This document shows positions 1 to 5,090 of a stretch of DNA of 5,090 nt, piece by piece. A program made the translations under genes and the position numbers. The stretch lies in contig CANGHM010000051.1 of NCBI GenBank assembly GCA_947453775.1, positions 1 to 5,090 on the forward strand. The letters run 5' to 3'. The notes under the pieces were generated by a model. The model was not told the DNA's origin. It saw nothing but the letters and a program-made list of their open reading frames with translations, and ran no database searches. The DNA comes from Rickettsiales bacterium (GTDB taxonomy: Bacteria; Pseudomonadota; Alphaproteobacteria; Rickettsiales; Rickettsiaceae). Numbering within the stretch: position 1 is the first letter of the stretch; every line of letters begins with the position of its first letter.

Positions 1-264
1 ATAGCTGGCATGCCAAGAAGAGTGGTAGACTACCCAGATGCATTCGCCGGATGGAACATGGTATCTTCTGTAGGCTCGATCATCTCGATGCTAGCAGCAT
101 TCTTTTTTGTATACGTCGTAATATATACGCTATTAAAAGGAGAAGTATGCCCACCCAATCCATGGGGCAAATACGCCAATACCTTGGAGTGGCAGACCTC
201 ATCCCCACCACCGTTTCACTGCTTTGAGACCTTACCAACCATTACGCAAGATCACAATCAATAG
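1..264 (+). CDS. ctaD: Cytochrome c oxidase subunit I, C-terminal part (5' end outside window)
   Basis: Last ~87 codons of the catalytic subunit of an aa3-type heme-copper oxidase, an inner-membrane protein that reduces O2 to water at the heme a3-Cu(B) site and pumps protons. The frame is open from base 1 and reads AGMPRR, then DYPDAFAGWN, both hallmarks of the subunit I C-terminus. A final membrane helix follows (roughly VSSVGSIISMLAAFFFVYVV), then a tail with NPWGKYANTLEW and SPPPFHCFETLP; the TLEW...SPPP.H.FE pattern is typical of alphaproteobacterial CtaD. The heme and copper ligands and the proton channels lie upstream of the window. The ATG at base 10 is an internal Met (in GMPRR), not the start. 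The gene ends with TAG and is followed 30 nt later by ctaB on the same strand, as expected for a cta/cox operon. The family is certain; the remainder of the gene cannot be judged here. Confidence 0.95.
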   Translation: MAGMPRRVVDYPDAFAGWNMVSSVGSIISMLAAFFFVYVVIYTLLKGEVCPPNPWGKYANTLEWQTSSPPPFHCFETLPTITQDHNQ

Positions 265-294
265 TTACAATAAAATAGTTACTAGAAATAATTT

Positions 295-1230
295 ATGCAA
301 ACATCATCAGCTAGAAACGTTTTAAGCATGAAATCGGGCGCAATTTCCTCAAGCCTACCTTTATCAAATTCGACTGAATCAAGCGCGAAAGATTTTATTG
401 TGCTAACTAAGCCAAGCGTAACGTTACTAGTGGTATTGAGCGCTATTACAGGTATTATATTAGCACCTGAGCAAACCAATCCAATAGCAGCTATAACTTG
501 TGTGATTGCTACAGCCCTTGGATCAGCCAGTAGCGCAAGCTTTAATATGTGGTACGACAGAGATATCGATGCATTAATGGTGCGCACAAAAAATCGCCCA
601 ATTCCATCAGGAGCAATTCATCCAGACGACGGGCTTGCATTTTCAATTACACTAGGAATTCTTGCGCTAACACTTATGGCCGCTTGTGTTAATTACCTTA
701 GCAGCTTTATTTTGTTACTGTCTATAATTTTTTATTGCGGAATTTATACCGCCTGGCTCAAAAGAAAAACAGATCAAAATATCGTCATCGGCGGCATAGC
801 TGGAAGCTTTCCACCCATTATCGGATGGCTTAGCATTAATCAAACGATCGGAGCAGCTCCTATCATATTATTCATCATTATTTTTCTTTGGACCCCGGCT
901 CATTTTTGGGCTCTAGCAATATATCGAAAACAAGAATATAGCGCATGCAATGTGCCCATGCTCCCAGTAACTAAAGGGATACACTATACTTGCAAATGCA
1001 TTTTATTTTATTGCGTAGCTACCGTCGTTAGCTCTTTGCTGATGCCTTTAGCTTGCCAAACTAGCTGGATATACGTTAGCACCGCATGTATTTTAGGGTT
1101 CAGATTTATGCAATTAGCATTCATGTTGAACTTCTATCAATCCAGGCAATTAGCGATCAAACTATTTTTCTTTTCAATTTTTTATCTTTTCGCGCTATTA
1201 ACTACTTTAATTATTGACCAGTATGTCTAA
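295..1230 (+). CDS. ctaB: Protoheme IX farnesyltransferase (heme O synthase)
   Basis: Integral membrane prenyltransferase of the UbiA superfamily. It transfers a farnesyl group from farnesyl diphosphate to heme B to make heme O, the precursor of heme A for the oxidase encoded upstream. The 311 residues fit the family length. The first Asp-rich motif is NMWYDRDID at 84-92 (Asp88, 90, 92), followed by a basic RTKNRP loop (97-102). YTAWLKRKT...QNIVIGG is at 151-167, the PPIIGW segment at 173-178, and WTPAHFWALA at 199-208. The second polar motif (about 211-226) reads RKQEY then PMLPVTKG, with Glu where Asp is usual. About eight or nine hydrophobic segments are visible between residues 42 and 308. 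I kept the first ATG; a second in-frame ATG at 328 is also possible, since neither has a clear Shine-Dalgarno and the N-terminal 33 residues before DFIVLTKP are poorly conserved in the family. It sits 30 nt after ctaD and overlaps the next small gene by 8 nt. Confidence 0.96.
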   Translation: MQTSSARNVLSMKSGAISSSLPLSNSTESSAKDFIVLTKPSVTLLVVLSAITGIILAPEQTNPIAAITCVIATALGSASSASFNMWYDRDIDALMVRTKNRPIPSGAIHPDDGLAFSITLGILALTLMAACVNYLSSFILLLSIIFYCGIYTAWLKRKTDQNIVIGGIAGSFPPIIGWLSINQTIGAAPIILFIIIFLWTPAHFWALAIYRKQEYSACNVPMLPVTKGIHYTCKCILFYCVATVVSSLLMPLACQTSWIYVSTACILGFRFMQLAFMLNFYQSRQLAIKLFFFSIFYLFALLTTLIIDQYV

Positions 1231-1333
1231 AATCAACAAACAAAAAATATATAAAAATTATATTCTCATGATAGCTTTAATCAGCTTAAGTGGATTATTA
1301 TTTCTACTTGCTGCTATTAAGTTTCACTATTAA
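1223..1333 (+). CDS. Small single-pass membrane protein, CoxF-like
   Basis: A 36-residue ORF: ATG at 1223, TAA at 1331-1333. It starts inside the last codons of ctaB (8-nt overlap in another frame), an arrangement that suggests translational coupling; no strong ribosome site is visible. The peptide has a short, strongly basic head (MSKINKQKIYKNY) and one hydrophobic helix (about residues 14-32), ending in IKFHY. Alphaproteobacterial oxidase operons often carry, right after ctaB, a short basic-head/one-helix gene annotated as coxF, whose function is not settled. Position, length and topology all fit that. The assignment rests on context and topology rather than on a conserved motif. It is shorter than usual gene-calling cutoffs, so it may be unannotated. 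In related operons ctaG often follows; here the strand changes instead. Confidence 0.6.
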   Translation: MSKINKQKIYKNYILMIALISLSGLLFLLAAIKFHY

Positions 1334-1468
1334 TTATAATTAATTCAGCTCAGGAAAATAGTGTAAATAAACTCTGTTAGTAATAATGCAAGATATAAAA
1401 AAATGAAGAGAGCCATATTATAACCTCAAATCACTTTACTATAAAATGTATTATGTTGCTTAATTTGT

Positions 1469-1666
1469 TTACTGAGAAGAAGCAGCTCTATGAGCCTTGC
1501 GACGTCTGCGGTCAGACTCCTTGCCTTCCCTGATACGTTTTTCGGTGTTAGTTTCGTGGAATCTAGATTGTTTTGCTTTAATATATAAGCCCTCTCTTTG
1601 AGCTTTGCGCCTTAAATCAAGCAACGATTTTGCTGGATCATATGGCTGAACAGAAACTTGTATCAC
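1469..1666 (-). CDS. rpsU: 30S ribosomal protein S21 (bS21)
   Basis: Sixty-five-residue, very basic small-subunit protein that binds near the 3' end of 16S rRNA and takes part in translation initiation. Family features: an N-terminal strand (IQVSVQPYD), the LRRKAQREGLYIKAKQSRFHE segment split across residues 18-38, with TEKRIREGKE at 41-50, and a basic SDRRRRKAHR tail at 51-60. The start is GTG at 1666: an in-frame TAA lies four codons upstream and no ATG exists between, so GTG is the only conventional choice; it also gives the expected N-terminus. An AAAAAGG element lies upstream, with AGG at 1679-1681, 12 nt from the GTG, which is long spacing. The gene is monocistronic here, convergent to the oxidase operon, and has its own promoter at 1717-1745. 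It is not part of the ribosomal operon to its right, from which 343 bases separate it. Confidence 0.93.
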   Translation of the reverse strand: MIQVSVQPYDPAKSLLDLRRKAQREGLYIKAKQSRFHETNTEKRIREGKESDRRRRKAHRAASSQ

Positions 1667-1716
1667 TTGTTTTTCTTACCTTTTTACTTTAAATTATAAA
1701 ATAACTCGTTATATTA

Positions 1717-1745
1717 TTTATATAACTTAAGCCGAGTAAAGTCAA
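1717..1745 (-). promoter_or_regulatory. Predicted sigma-70 promoter of rpsU
   Basis: On the minus strand a TTGACT -35 box (1745-1740) is separated by exactly 17 nt from a TATAAA -10 box (1722-1717). Each box is one mismatch from consensus, and the spacing is ideal. Transcription would begin around 1710, giving a 5' leader of roughly 45 nt before the rpsU GTG. A second TATAAT at 1698-1693 lies closer to the gene but has no -35 match at the right distance. The prediction is from sequence only; in such AT-rich DNA -10 boxes are common, but the paired boxes and correct location ahead of a gene make this a good candidate. Confidence 0.65.
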
Positions 1746-1838
1746 GATCTATCAGCAAAATAATACAGTTAATCCGATTGATGTTTAATGCTTTGCTAGC
1801 AGAGCCTTTAATGCTATTAACAGCCTCAACAAGCATAG

Positions 1839-1857
1839 CATGAAAATATTTTTCATG
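1839..1857. repeat. Perfect 8-bp inverted repeat (CATGAAAA / TTTTCATG)
   Basis: CATGAAAA, a 3-nt TAT spacer, then TTTTCATG form a perfect inverted repeat. Pairing continues imperfectly outward (AGCAT on the left against ATGTT on the right). It lies about 95 bases upstream of the predicted rpsU -35 box, far from any start codon. It could be a protein-binding palindrome or a short RNA hairpin, or simply chance in AT-rich DNA; there is no U-run following a GC-rich stem, so it is not a typical terminator. Confidence 0.3.
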
Positions 1858-1930
1858 ATGTTCAGATATAAAATATGGAAATTCAATCAGGGCAAAGGGG
1901 GAATATTATATAGAAAATTATACAATCCTG

Positions 1931-1953
1931 GTTGCGTACTATATCATCGCAAC
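1931..1953. repeat. 6-bp inverted repeat GTTGCG / CGCAAC with 11-nt loop
   Basis: GTTGCG at 1931-1936 is perfectly complementary to CGCAAC at 1948-1953, around an AT-rich 11-nt loop. The stem is GC-rich relative to its surroundings. It lies 57 bases downstream of the rpsT stop on the minus strand, so it could help end or stabilise the ribosomal transcript, but no uridine run follows directly on either strand. Confidence 0.3.
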
Positions 1954-2006
1954 TTAAACAATCAGAATTATCAGGATAATATAATTAGTATAAAGAATAA
2001 GCAACA

Positions 2007-2035
2007 GGCTTAAGAGGCGCACTCTTTAATAAGCC
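2007..2035 (-). terminator. Possible weak terminator hairpin at the end of rpsT
   Basis: The minus-strand RNA can form a two-part stem: GGCTTA (2035-2030) with TAAGCC (2012-2007), then AGAG (2025-2022) with CTCT (2016-2013), with a 4-nt bulge and a 5-nt TGCGC loop. The hairpin spans the last codons and stop of rpsT. It is followed by a U-rich but interrupted tract (TGTTGCTTATTCTTTATA). This is the natural end of the ribosomal operon, because the next gene has its own promoter. The bulge and broken U-tract make it a weak prediction. Confidence 0.35.
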
Positions 2036-2276
2036 TAGAGATACGACTAACTTTTCTAGATGCAGTATTAAGCTTTAGAACTTTTTTAGTCACTCCTTGC
2101 ATAATAACTGATTGGACTGAAGGAAACAAAGTTACAGCTTCTGTTTTTTGCCCAGCAGCCACTAGGGTCAGAATTTTCTTTTCAAGAGTTTTGATTTTGC
2201 TACAATTATTCTTGTTAACAGATCTTTGTCTAATAGATTTTCTATATTGTTTTTTAGCTGAAGAAGTATTAGCCAT
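2010..2276 (-). CDS. rpsT: 30S ribosomal protein S20 (bS20)
   Basis: Eighty-eight-residue primary 16S rRNA-binding protein of the small subunit, which folds as a three-helix bundle. Family features: MANTSSAKKQYRKSIRQR at the N-terminus (the MANxxSAKKxxRxxxxR signature), then NKNNCSKIKTLEKKI (22-36), and the C-terminal GVTKKVLKLNTASRKVSRI segment (61-79), which matches the usual KGxxHKNxAARKxSRL pattern loosely. Normal S20 length is about 85-90. It starts 24 nt after the rplQ stop, close enough for co-transcription with the alpha operon. The ribosome site is weak (only a TAAGAC-like element). rpsT often stands alone in bacteria, so its place at the tail of the alpha operon is worth noting. Confidence 0.93.
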   Translation of the reverse strand: MANTSSAKKQYRKSIRQRSVNKNNCSKIKTLEKKILTLVAAGQKTEAVTLFPSVQSVIMQGVTKKVLKLNTASRKVSRISRLIKECAS

Positions 2277-2300
2277 ATTTTGTCTTAAATTAAAGTTAAA

Positions 2301-2693
2301 TTATACTACTTGAGTATTTTCCTTGGGCAATTCTTTATCCCAATTTAAAAGCTCTATATACACCATGGGAGCAGCATCGCCCTGTCTAAAGCCAGCCTTA
2401 ACAATTCTGGTATAACCACCCGGTCTTGCTACATACCTTTTTGCCACTACATCCATTAATTTTTTTACTGCAGATTTATCTTTCAAACGCGATAATATTA
2501 AACGCCTAGAAGCAAGAGTATCGTCTTTAGCTTTAGTAATCAGTTTTTCAACAAAAGGTCTTATAAACTTAGCTTTTGCTACAGTAGTAAAAATTTGCTC
2601 ATGCAAAAGTAAGGAACTAGCAAGATTAGCCGACAAAGCAGATCTATGAGAAGAAGTTCTATTTAATTTTTTTCCGCTAATTTTATGACGCAT
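2301..2693 (-). CDS. rplQ: 50S ribosomal protein L17 (bL17)
   Basis: A 130-residue large-subunit protein located near the peptide exit tunnel. The N-terminus MRHKISGKKLNRTSSHRSAL is the family signature (MRHxxxGxKLxRxxxHRxAL). It is followed by the NLASSLLLHEQIFTTVAKAK segment (23-42), then ARPGGYTRIVKAG (89-101), FRQGDAAPMVYIEL (102-115) and a short variable tail. The length is slightly above the 115-125 typical of short forms and normal for Alphaproteobacteria. A clear Shine-Dalgarno (TAGGTG) sits about 6 nt before the ATG. The gap from rpoA is 23 nt, and the rpoA-rplQ order is the standard one. Confidence 0.96.
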   Translation of the reverse strand: MRHKISGKKLNRTSSHRSALSANLASSLLLHEQIFTTVAKAKFIRPFVEKLITKAKDDTLASRRLILSRLKDKSAVKKLMDVVAKRYVARPGGYTRIVKAGFRQGDAAPMVYIELLNWDKELPKENTQVV

Positions 2694-2716
2694 AATAACA
2701 CCTATTTAATCCAAAA

Positions 2717-3805
2717 TTACTTTTTTTTAATCAAGCTATCAACAACATCTTTGTTCCAATCAGGTATTTTCATACCAAGAGTCAACAAAGAAAACATTTT
2801 ATCACCAGTTCCAGCAGGTGATTTACCCTGACCTCTATATCTCACATCCTTTTCAGCAAAAATTTCTCTATTTAGTTGGTCTAAAAGATAGTTAATTTCA
2901 TCTAAAGACTTCTTACCAAAGTGCGGCAACTTCAATAACTCCGCTTCTGTTTTTTGCACTAAATCACCTATATAAACAACATTATCTCCATTTAAACAAT
3001 TTCTTGCTCTTACAGATAATTCTAAAGATGAAATTTTCTTAAGCAGAACCGGATGAAACTTTGTATTACTATTTTGAGGCTCTTGGCTATCAAGAAGATA
3101 TTCTTGAGCGCTACCTATTAAAAACAAAGCAAAATGCTCCTGTAATATTTTGGCAGCAGAGCTAAGAGCATCGTTAGGAAGCATAGAGCCATTGGTTTCT
3201 ATACTCATATGCAATTTATCATAATCAGTCACTTGACCAACTCTAGTTTTTTTCACTTCATAAGAAACTGATCTAACTGGACTAAATATAGCATCCAGAG
3301 CGATATAACCAACCATTGAAGAAGTTTTTTCAGCCATCATAGATGCTGGCACATAACCTCTGCCCATTTCGCATATCATCTCAATTTCTAAAGAGCTATT
3401 TGACTCCAGAGTACAAATCACATGATCTGGATCTACAATGTTTACATCAGAGCTTTTATCGATCATACCAGCAGTCACGACACACGGGCCAGAAACCTTG
3501 AGCTTAATAACTTGACGATCTGGCGATGACATTCTAACAACCATATTCTTCAAATTTACAAGAATATCTATTATGTCCTCTTTAACACCAGGCAATGGTT
3601 GAAATTCATGGTCTACTCCTGTGATTTTGACATATGTTACAGCAGCACCCTGCAAAGAAGAAAGTAATACCCTTCTAAGAGCGTTACCTAAAGTAATAGC
3701 AAAACCCCTCTCTAATGGCTCTGCCACAAGATGCAAAAGATTACTATTATTTTTATCTTGATGGGTAAAAAGCTTTTCTGATTTCAGTATAGACATATTG
3801 AACAT
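2717..3805 (-). CDS. rpoA: DNA-directed RNA polymerase alpha subunit
   Basis: A 362-residue alpha subunit; the dimer nucleates core RNA polymerase assembly, and its C-terminal domain binds UP elements and activators. N-terminal domain (about 1-235): [24 protein letters not shown] (27-50) is the dimer/assembly core, then the [10 protein letters not shown] (106-115), [10 protein letters not shown] (122-131) and [19 protein letters not shown] (188-206) blocks. A linker (about 236-250) is followed by the C-terminal domain, [12 protein letters not shown] (261-272), VYIGDLV (277-283) and [11 protein letters not shown] (294-304). Two oddities: VRARNCL carries Arg where the family usually has Ala, and ~27 extra residues (about 313-339, basic and Gly-rich) lie before the usual LGMKIPDW ending (343-350). 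The ATG at 3805 is 9 nt from the rpsK stop and in the same frame; another in-frame ATG is at 3796. An AGGAGGG sequence inside the end of rpsK lies 14 nt upstream, rather distant for a ribosome site. Confidence 0.97.
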   Translation of the reverse strand: MFNMSILKSEKLFTHQDKNNSNLLHLVAEPLERGFAITLGNALRRVLLSSLQGAAVTYVKITGVDHEFQPLPGVKEDIIDILVNLKNMVVRMSSPDRQVIKLKVSGPCVVTAGMIDKSSDVNIVDPDHVICTLESNSSLEIEMICEMGRGYVPASMMAEKTSSMVGYIALDAIFSPVRSVSYEVKKTRVGQVTDYDKLHMSIETNGSMLPNDALSSAAKILQEHFALFLIGSAQEYLLDSQEPQNSNTKFHPVLLKKISSLELSVRARNCLNGDNVVYIGDLVQKTEAELLKLPHFGKKSLDEINYLLDQLNREIFAEKDVRYRGQGKSPAGTGDKMFSLLTLGMKIPDWNKDVVDSLIKKK

Positions 3806-3814
3806 TTTTAATTT

Positions 3815-4195
3815 TTAAACCCTCCTCTTTTTTTCTCTTCTACAACCATTGTGGGGGATGGGTGTAATATCTACTATAAAAGTAACATTCAAAGCTTTTA
3901 AAATAGAACGTAATACACCATCCCTCTGAGAACCGATACCATTTACTTTAATCGTAACGGTCTTTACACCATGATTTTTAGCCTCTTGTATAAGGGCCTC
4001 ACAAGCAACCTGAGCAGCGTAAGCAGTAGACTTCTTAGAGTTTTTAAAATGCATACCAGCACTACCACTCACTATAGTATTACCCTGAGGATCAGAAAAA
4101 TTGATCAACGTATTGTTGGGTGTAACCTTTATATGGACAAAAGCTAAGCTAATGTTTTTATATTTTTTTTTAGTCTGTTCGTTTTTCTGTATCAT
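3815..4195 (-). CDS. rpsK: 30S ribosomal protein S11 (uS11)
   Basis: A 126-residue platform protein of the small subunit that contacts 16S rRNA near the mRNA exit. Recognisable blocks: a basic N-terminal extension (1-14), FVHIKVTPNNTLINFSDPQG (19-38), SAGMHFKNSKKSTAYAAQVA (45-64), VKTVTIKVNGIGSQRDGVLR (77-96) and the near-invariant ITPIPHNGCR (110-119). The length is normal. The protein is nevertheless divergent. NGIGSQRDG replaces the usual KGPGSGRE-type loop. The SAG..FK turn looks one residue short. The C-terminus reads CRREKKRRV instead of CRPPKRRRV. The frame is intact and its neighbours are standard, so I take it as functional. The gap from rpsM is 11 nt, with no clear Shine-Dalgarno, suggesting translational coupling. 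Confidence 0.95.
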   Translation of the reverse strand: MIQKNEQTKKKYKNISLAFVHIKVTPNNTLINFSDPQGNTIVSGSAGMHFKNSKKSTAYAAQVACEALIQEAKNHGVKTVTIKVNGIGSQRDGVLRSILKALNVTFIVDITPIPHNGCRREKKRRV

Positions 4196-4206
4196 ATCAA
4201 AAATAT

Positions 4207-4587
4207 CTATTTAGCAACTTTTTTCTTTCCAGCAACAGGCAGAGACTTCTTACCTTTTCTAGTACGAGCATTTGAATGAGTATTTTGCCCCCTAACAGGA
4301 AGTTTTCTCATGTGTCTAATGCCTTGATAACACTTGATCTCCATTTTCTTTTTGATATTTAGCGAGACCGTTCTCCTTAGATCCCCCTCCACGTTGAAGT
4401 TTTTTTCAATCACTTCTCTAAGCTTAGCTAGCTGCTCTTCAGTTAAGTCATTAGGCTTCGTATTTTTATCTATTTGCGCTAAATCACATATCCGGCAAGA
4501 GGTAAAAAAACCTATACCATATATCGAAGTAAGAGCGTAGTTTATTTTTTTACTACTAGGAATATTTATATTTGCAATTCTAACCAT
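4207..4587 (-). CDS. rpsM: 30S ribosomal protein S13 (uS13)
   Basis: A 126-residue protein of the 30S head that touches the P-site tRNA and forms an intersubunit bridge. Features: VRIANINIPSSKKINYALTS at the start (2-21), with the helix-hairpin-helix YGIGFFTSCRIC (23-34), VEGDLRRTVSLNIKKKMEI (67-85), CYQGIRHMRKLPVRGQNTHS (87-106) and the basic NARTRKGKKSLPVAGKKK tail (107-124). The length is normal. The helix-hairpin-helix contains a Cys-x-x-Cys (31, 34) not usual in S13. A good Shine-Dalgarno (AAAGG, about 6-7 nt before the ATG) supports the start. It follows adk after 46 nt and precedes rpsK, the usual alphaproteobacterial order; no rpmJ lies between adk and rpsM. Confidence 0.97.
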   Translation of the reverse strand: MVRIANINIPSSKKINYALTSIYGIGFFTSCRICDLAQIDKNTKPNDLTEEQLAKLREVIEKNFNVEGDLRRTVSLNIKKKMEIKCYQGIRHMRKLPVRGQNTHSNARTRKGKKSLPVAGKKKVAK

Positions 4588-4633
4588 TGTATACCTTTGA
4601 AAAACTCATAAGAAATAATACCTTTAATCACCA

Positions 4634-5090
4634 TCAAAAGTCAATACGCAATCTCTCTAAGATGCAATTTAATTTTTGACTAATTTGCTCCACACCAGTG
4701 GATGCATCTACTTCATTTAACAGATCAACTTTATTGTAAAAATCTAATACCGGTAAAGTATTTTTATTAAACTCCGCTATTCTTTTATTTATAATAATTC
4801 TATTATCATCATTCCTGATGTAAAAATCTTTACTTTCGCATTTTTCACATACAAGCACATCGGAACTATAGACTTTATTACAATTTACACACTGAACTCT
4901 ATTTAAAATTCTACCTATAATAATTTCAGCAGATAAGTTAAAATAAATAGGGACAACAAGCAAATTTTGAAACTTACTTAAAAAATCAGCTTGCTCCATA
5001 GTTCTAGGATATCCATCTAGTATACATAATTTCTCACCATTAAGCAAAATATCTGCAACTATTTTATTAACAATATTTGCAGGCACTACC
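4634..5090 (-). CDS. adk: Adenylate kinase, C-terminal two thirds (5' end outside window)
   Basis: Cytosolic kinase that interconverts ATP + AMP and 2 ADP. The frame is open to the window edge; the GTG at 5086 is an internal Val in the VPANIVNKIV stretch (compare LVPDEIV in relatives), so the start, the P-loop and most of the AMP-binding domain lie outside. Numbering from that Val as 1: LDGYPRTMEQADFL (23-36) is the family signature, with the catalytic-region Arg28. The LID domain has Arg59 and Arg63, then a four-cysteine zinc site Cys66-x2-Cys69-x10-Cys80-x2-Cys83. RNDD (91-94) and KRIAEF..NTLPVLDFY (101-117) follow. This is the long, zinc-type LID. It ends in TGA 46 nt before rpsM; secY would be expected upstream. 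Confidence 0.95.
   Translation of the reverse strand, partial: VVPANIVNKIVADILLNGEKLCILDGYPRTMEQADFLSKFQNLLVVPIYFNLSAEIIIGRILNRVQCVNCNKVYSSDVLVCEKCESKDFYIRNDDNRIIINKRIAEFNKNTLPVLDFYNKVDLLNEVDASTGVEQISQKLNCILERLRIDF

Larger units (their letters stand above)
1667..2009. other. Intergenic stretch between rpsT and rpsU with no recognised gene
   Basis: This 343-base stretch holds the rpsU promoter and leader at its left end. I found no tRNA, rRNA or known RNA motif. It contains three small inverted repeats: at 1839-1857, at 1931-1953, and an AT-rich ATTATC-AG-GATAAT at 1967-1980. On the minus strand a frame is open for 64 codons from 1905 down to a TAA at 1716-1714, containing LIEFPYF, EHHEKYFHAML and SIKGSASKALN. 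It overlaps a second open frame (1984-1886) across a run of five C at 1901-1897. Neither begins with a start codon supported by a ribosome site, and I do not recognise either. This may be a decayed gene or chance. Confidence 0.5.

Noticed and set aside
282..587. Minus-strand open frame of 101 codons opposite ctaB
   Set aside because: It lies inside the 5' part of a clear ctaB and resembles no known protein; it is the antisense shadow of a real gene.
1329..1344. 16-bp perfect AT-only palindrome at the end of the CoxF-like gene
   Set aside because: Consists only of A and T with no GC stem or following U-run; expected by chance in this composition, not a credible terminator.
1334..1468. Search for a terminator or small gene between the oxidase operon and rpsU
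   Set aside because: Only short stems such as GAG/CTC near a T-run at about 1398-1404 were seen; nothing strong enough to call.
1840..2013. Plus-strand ATG frame of 57 codons convergent with rpsT
   Set aside because: No ribosome site, low-complexity Asn/Lys/Tyr-rich product, and it runs in codon register opposite the minus-strand open frame, so it is probably its shadow or chance.
4334..4540. Plus-strand open frame of 68 codons opposite rpsM
   Set aside because: Fully inside rpsM on the other strand and dominated by Ser/Phe/Leu, as expected for antisense of Lys/Arg-rich ribosomal coding.
5084..5086. GTG as a possible start of adk
   Set aside because: The frame continues to the window edge and the residues match an internal part of adenylate kinase; a start here would lack the P-loop.

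Overview
The window comes from an AT-rich alphaproteobacterial genome, most likely of the order Rickettsiales. This rests on three things: the ctaD-ctaB-CoxF-like order is typical of Alphaproteobacteria; the RpoA, L17 and protoheme farnesyltransferase sequences resemble remembered rickettsial homologues; and the base composition is AT-rich with A/T-ending codons. No family or species can be named from sequence alone.

Left part (1-1333, + strand): the 3' end of an aa3-type cytochrome c oxidase operon. It holds the last ~87 codons of ctaD (subunit I), a complete ctaB (heme O synthase), and a 36-codon membrane peptide that overlaps the ctaB stop and resembles alphaproteobacterial CoxF. ctaB makes the heme O precursor of the heme a used by the ctaD product. 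The Cu(B) chaperone gene ctaG, a common next gene in such operons, is not here.

Middle (1334-2009): a convergent, sparsely coding zone. It holds rpsU (S21) on the minus strand with its own consensus-like sigma-70 promoter. Upstream of that lies a 344-base stretch with no recognisable gene, a few small inverted repeats, and two overlapping minus-strand open stretches that may be a decayed gene.

Right part (2010-5090, - strand, transcribed right to left): the distal end of the alpha operon, adk (3' part only) - rpsM - rpsK - rpoA - rplQ, followed closely by rpsT (S20). Gaps of 46, 11, 9, 23 and 24 nt suggest one transcript. A hairpin overlapping the rpsT stop may end it.

This is essentially ordinary housekeeping DNA. 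I see no new system, mobile element, CRISPR, tRNA or rRNA. The points most worth a second look are in the transcription and translation proteins: a ~27-residue insertion near the C-terminus of RpoA, an unusual arginine in its DNA-binding helix, a divergent S11, and the possible gene remnant next to rpsU.
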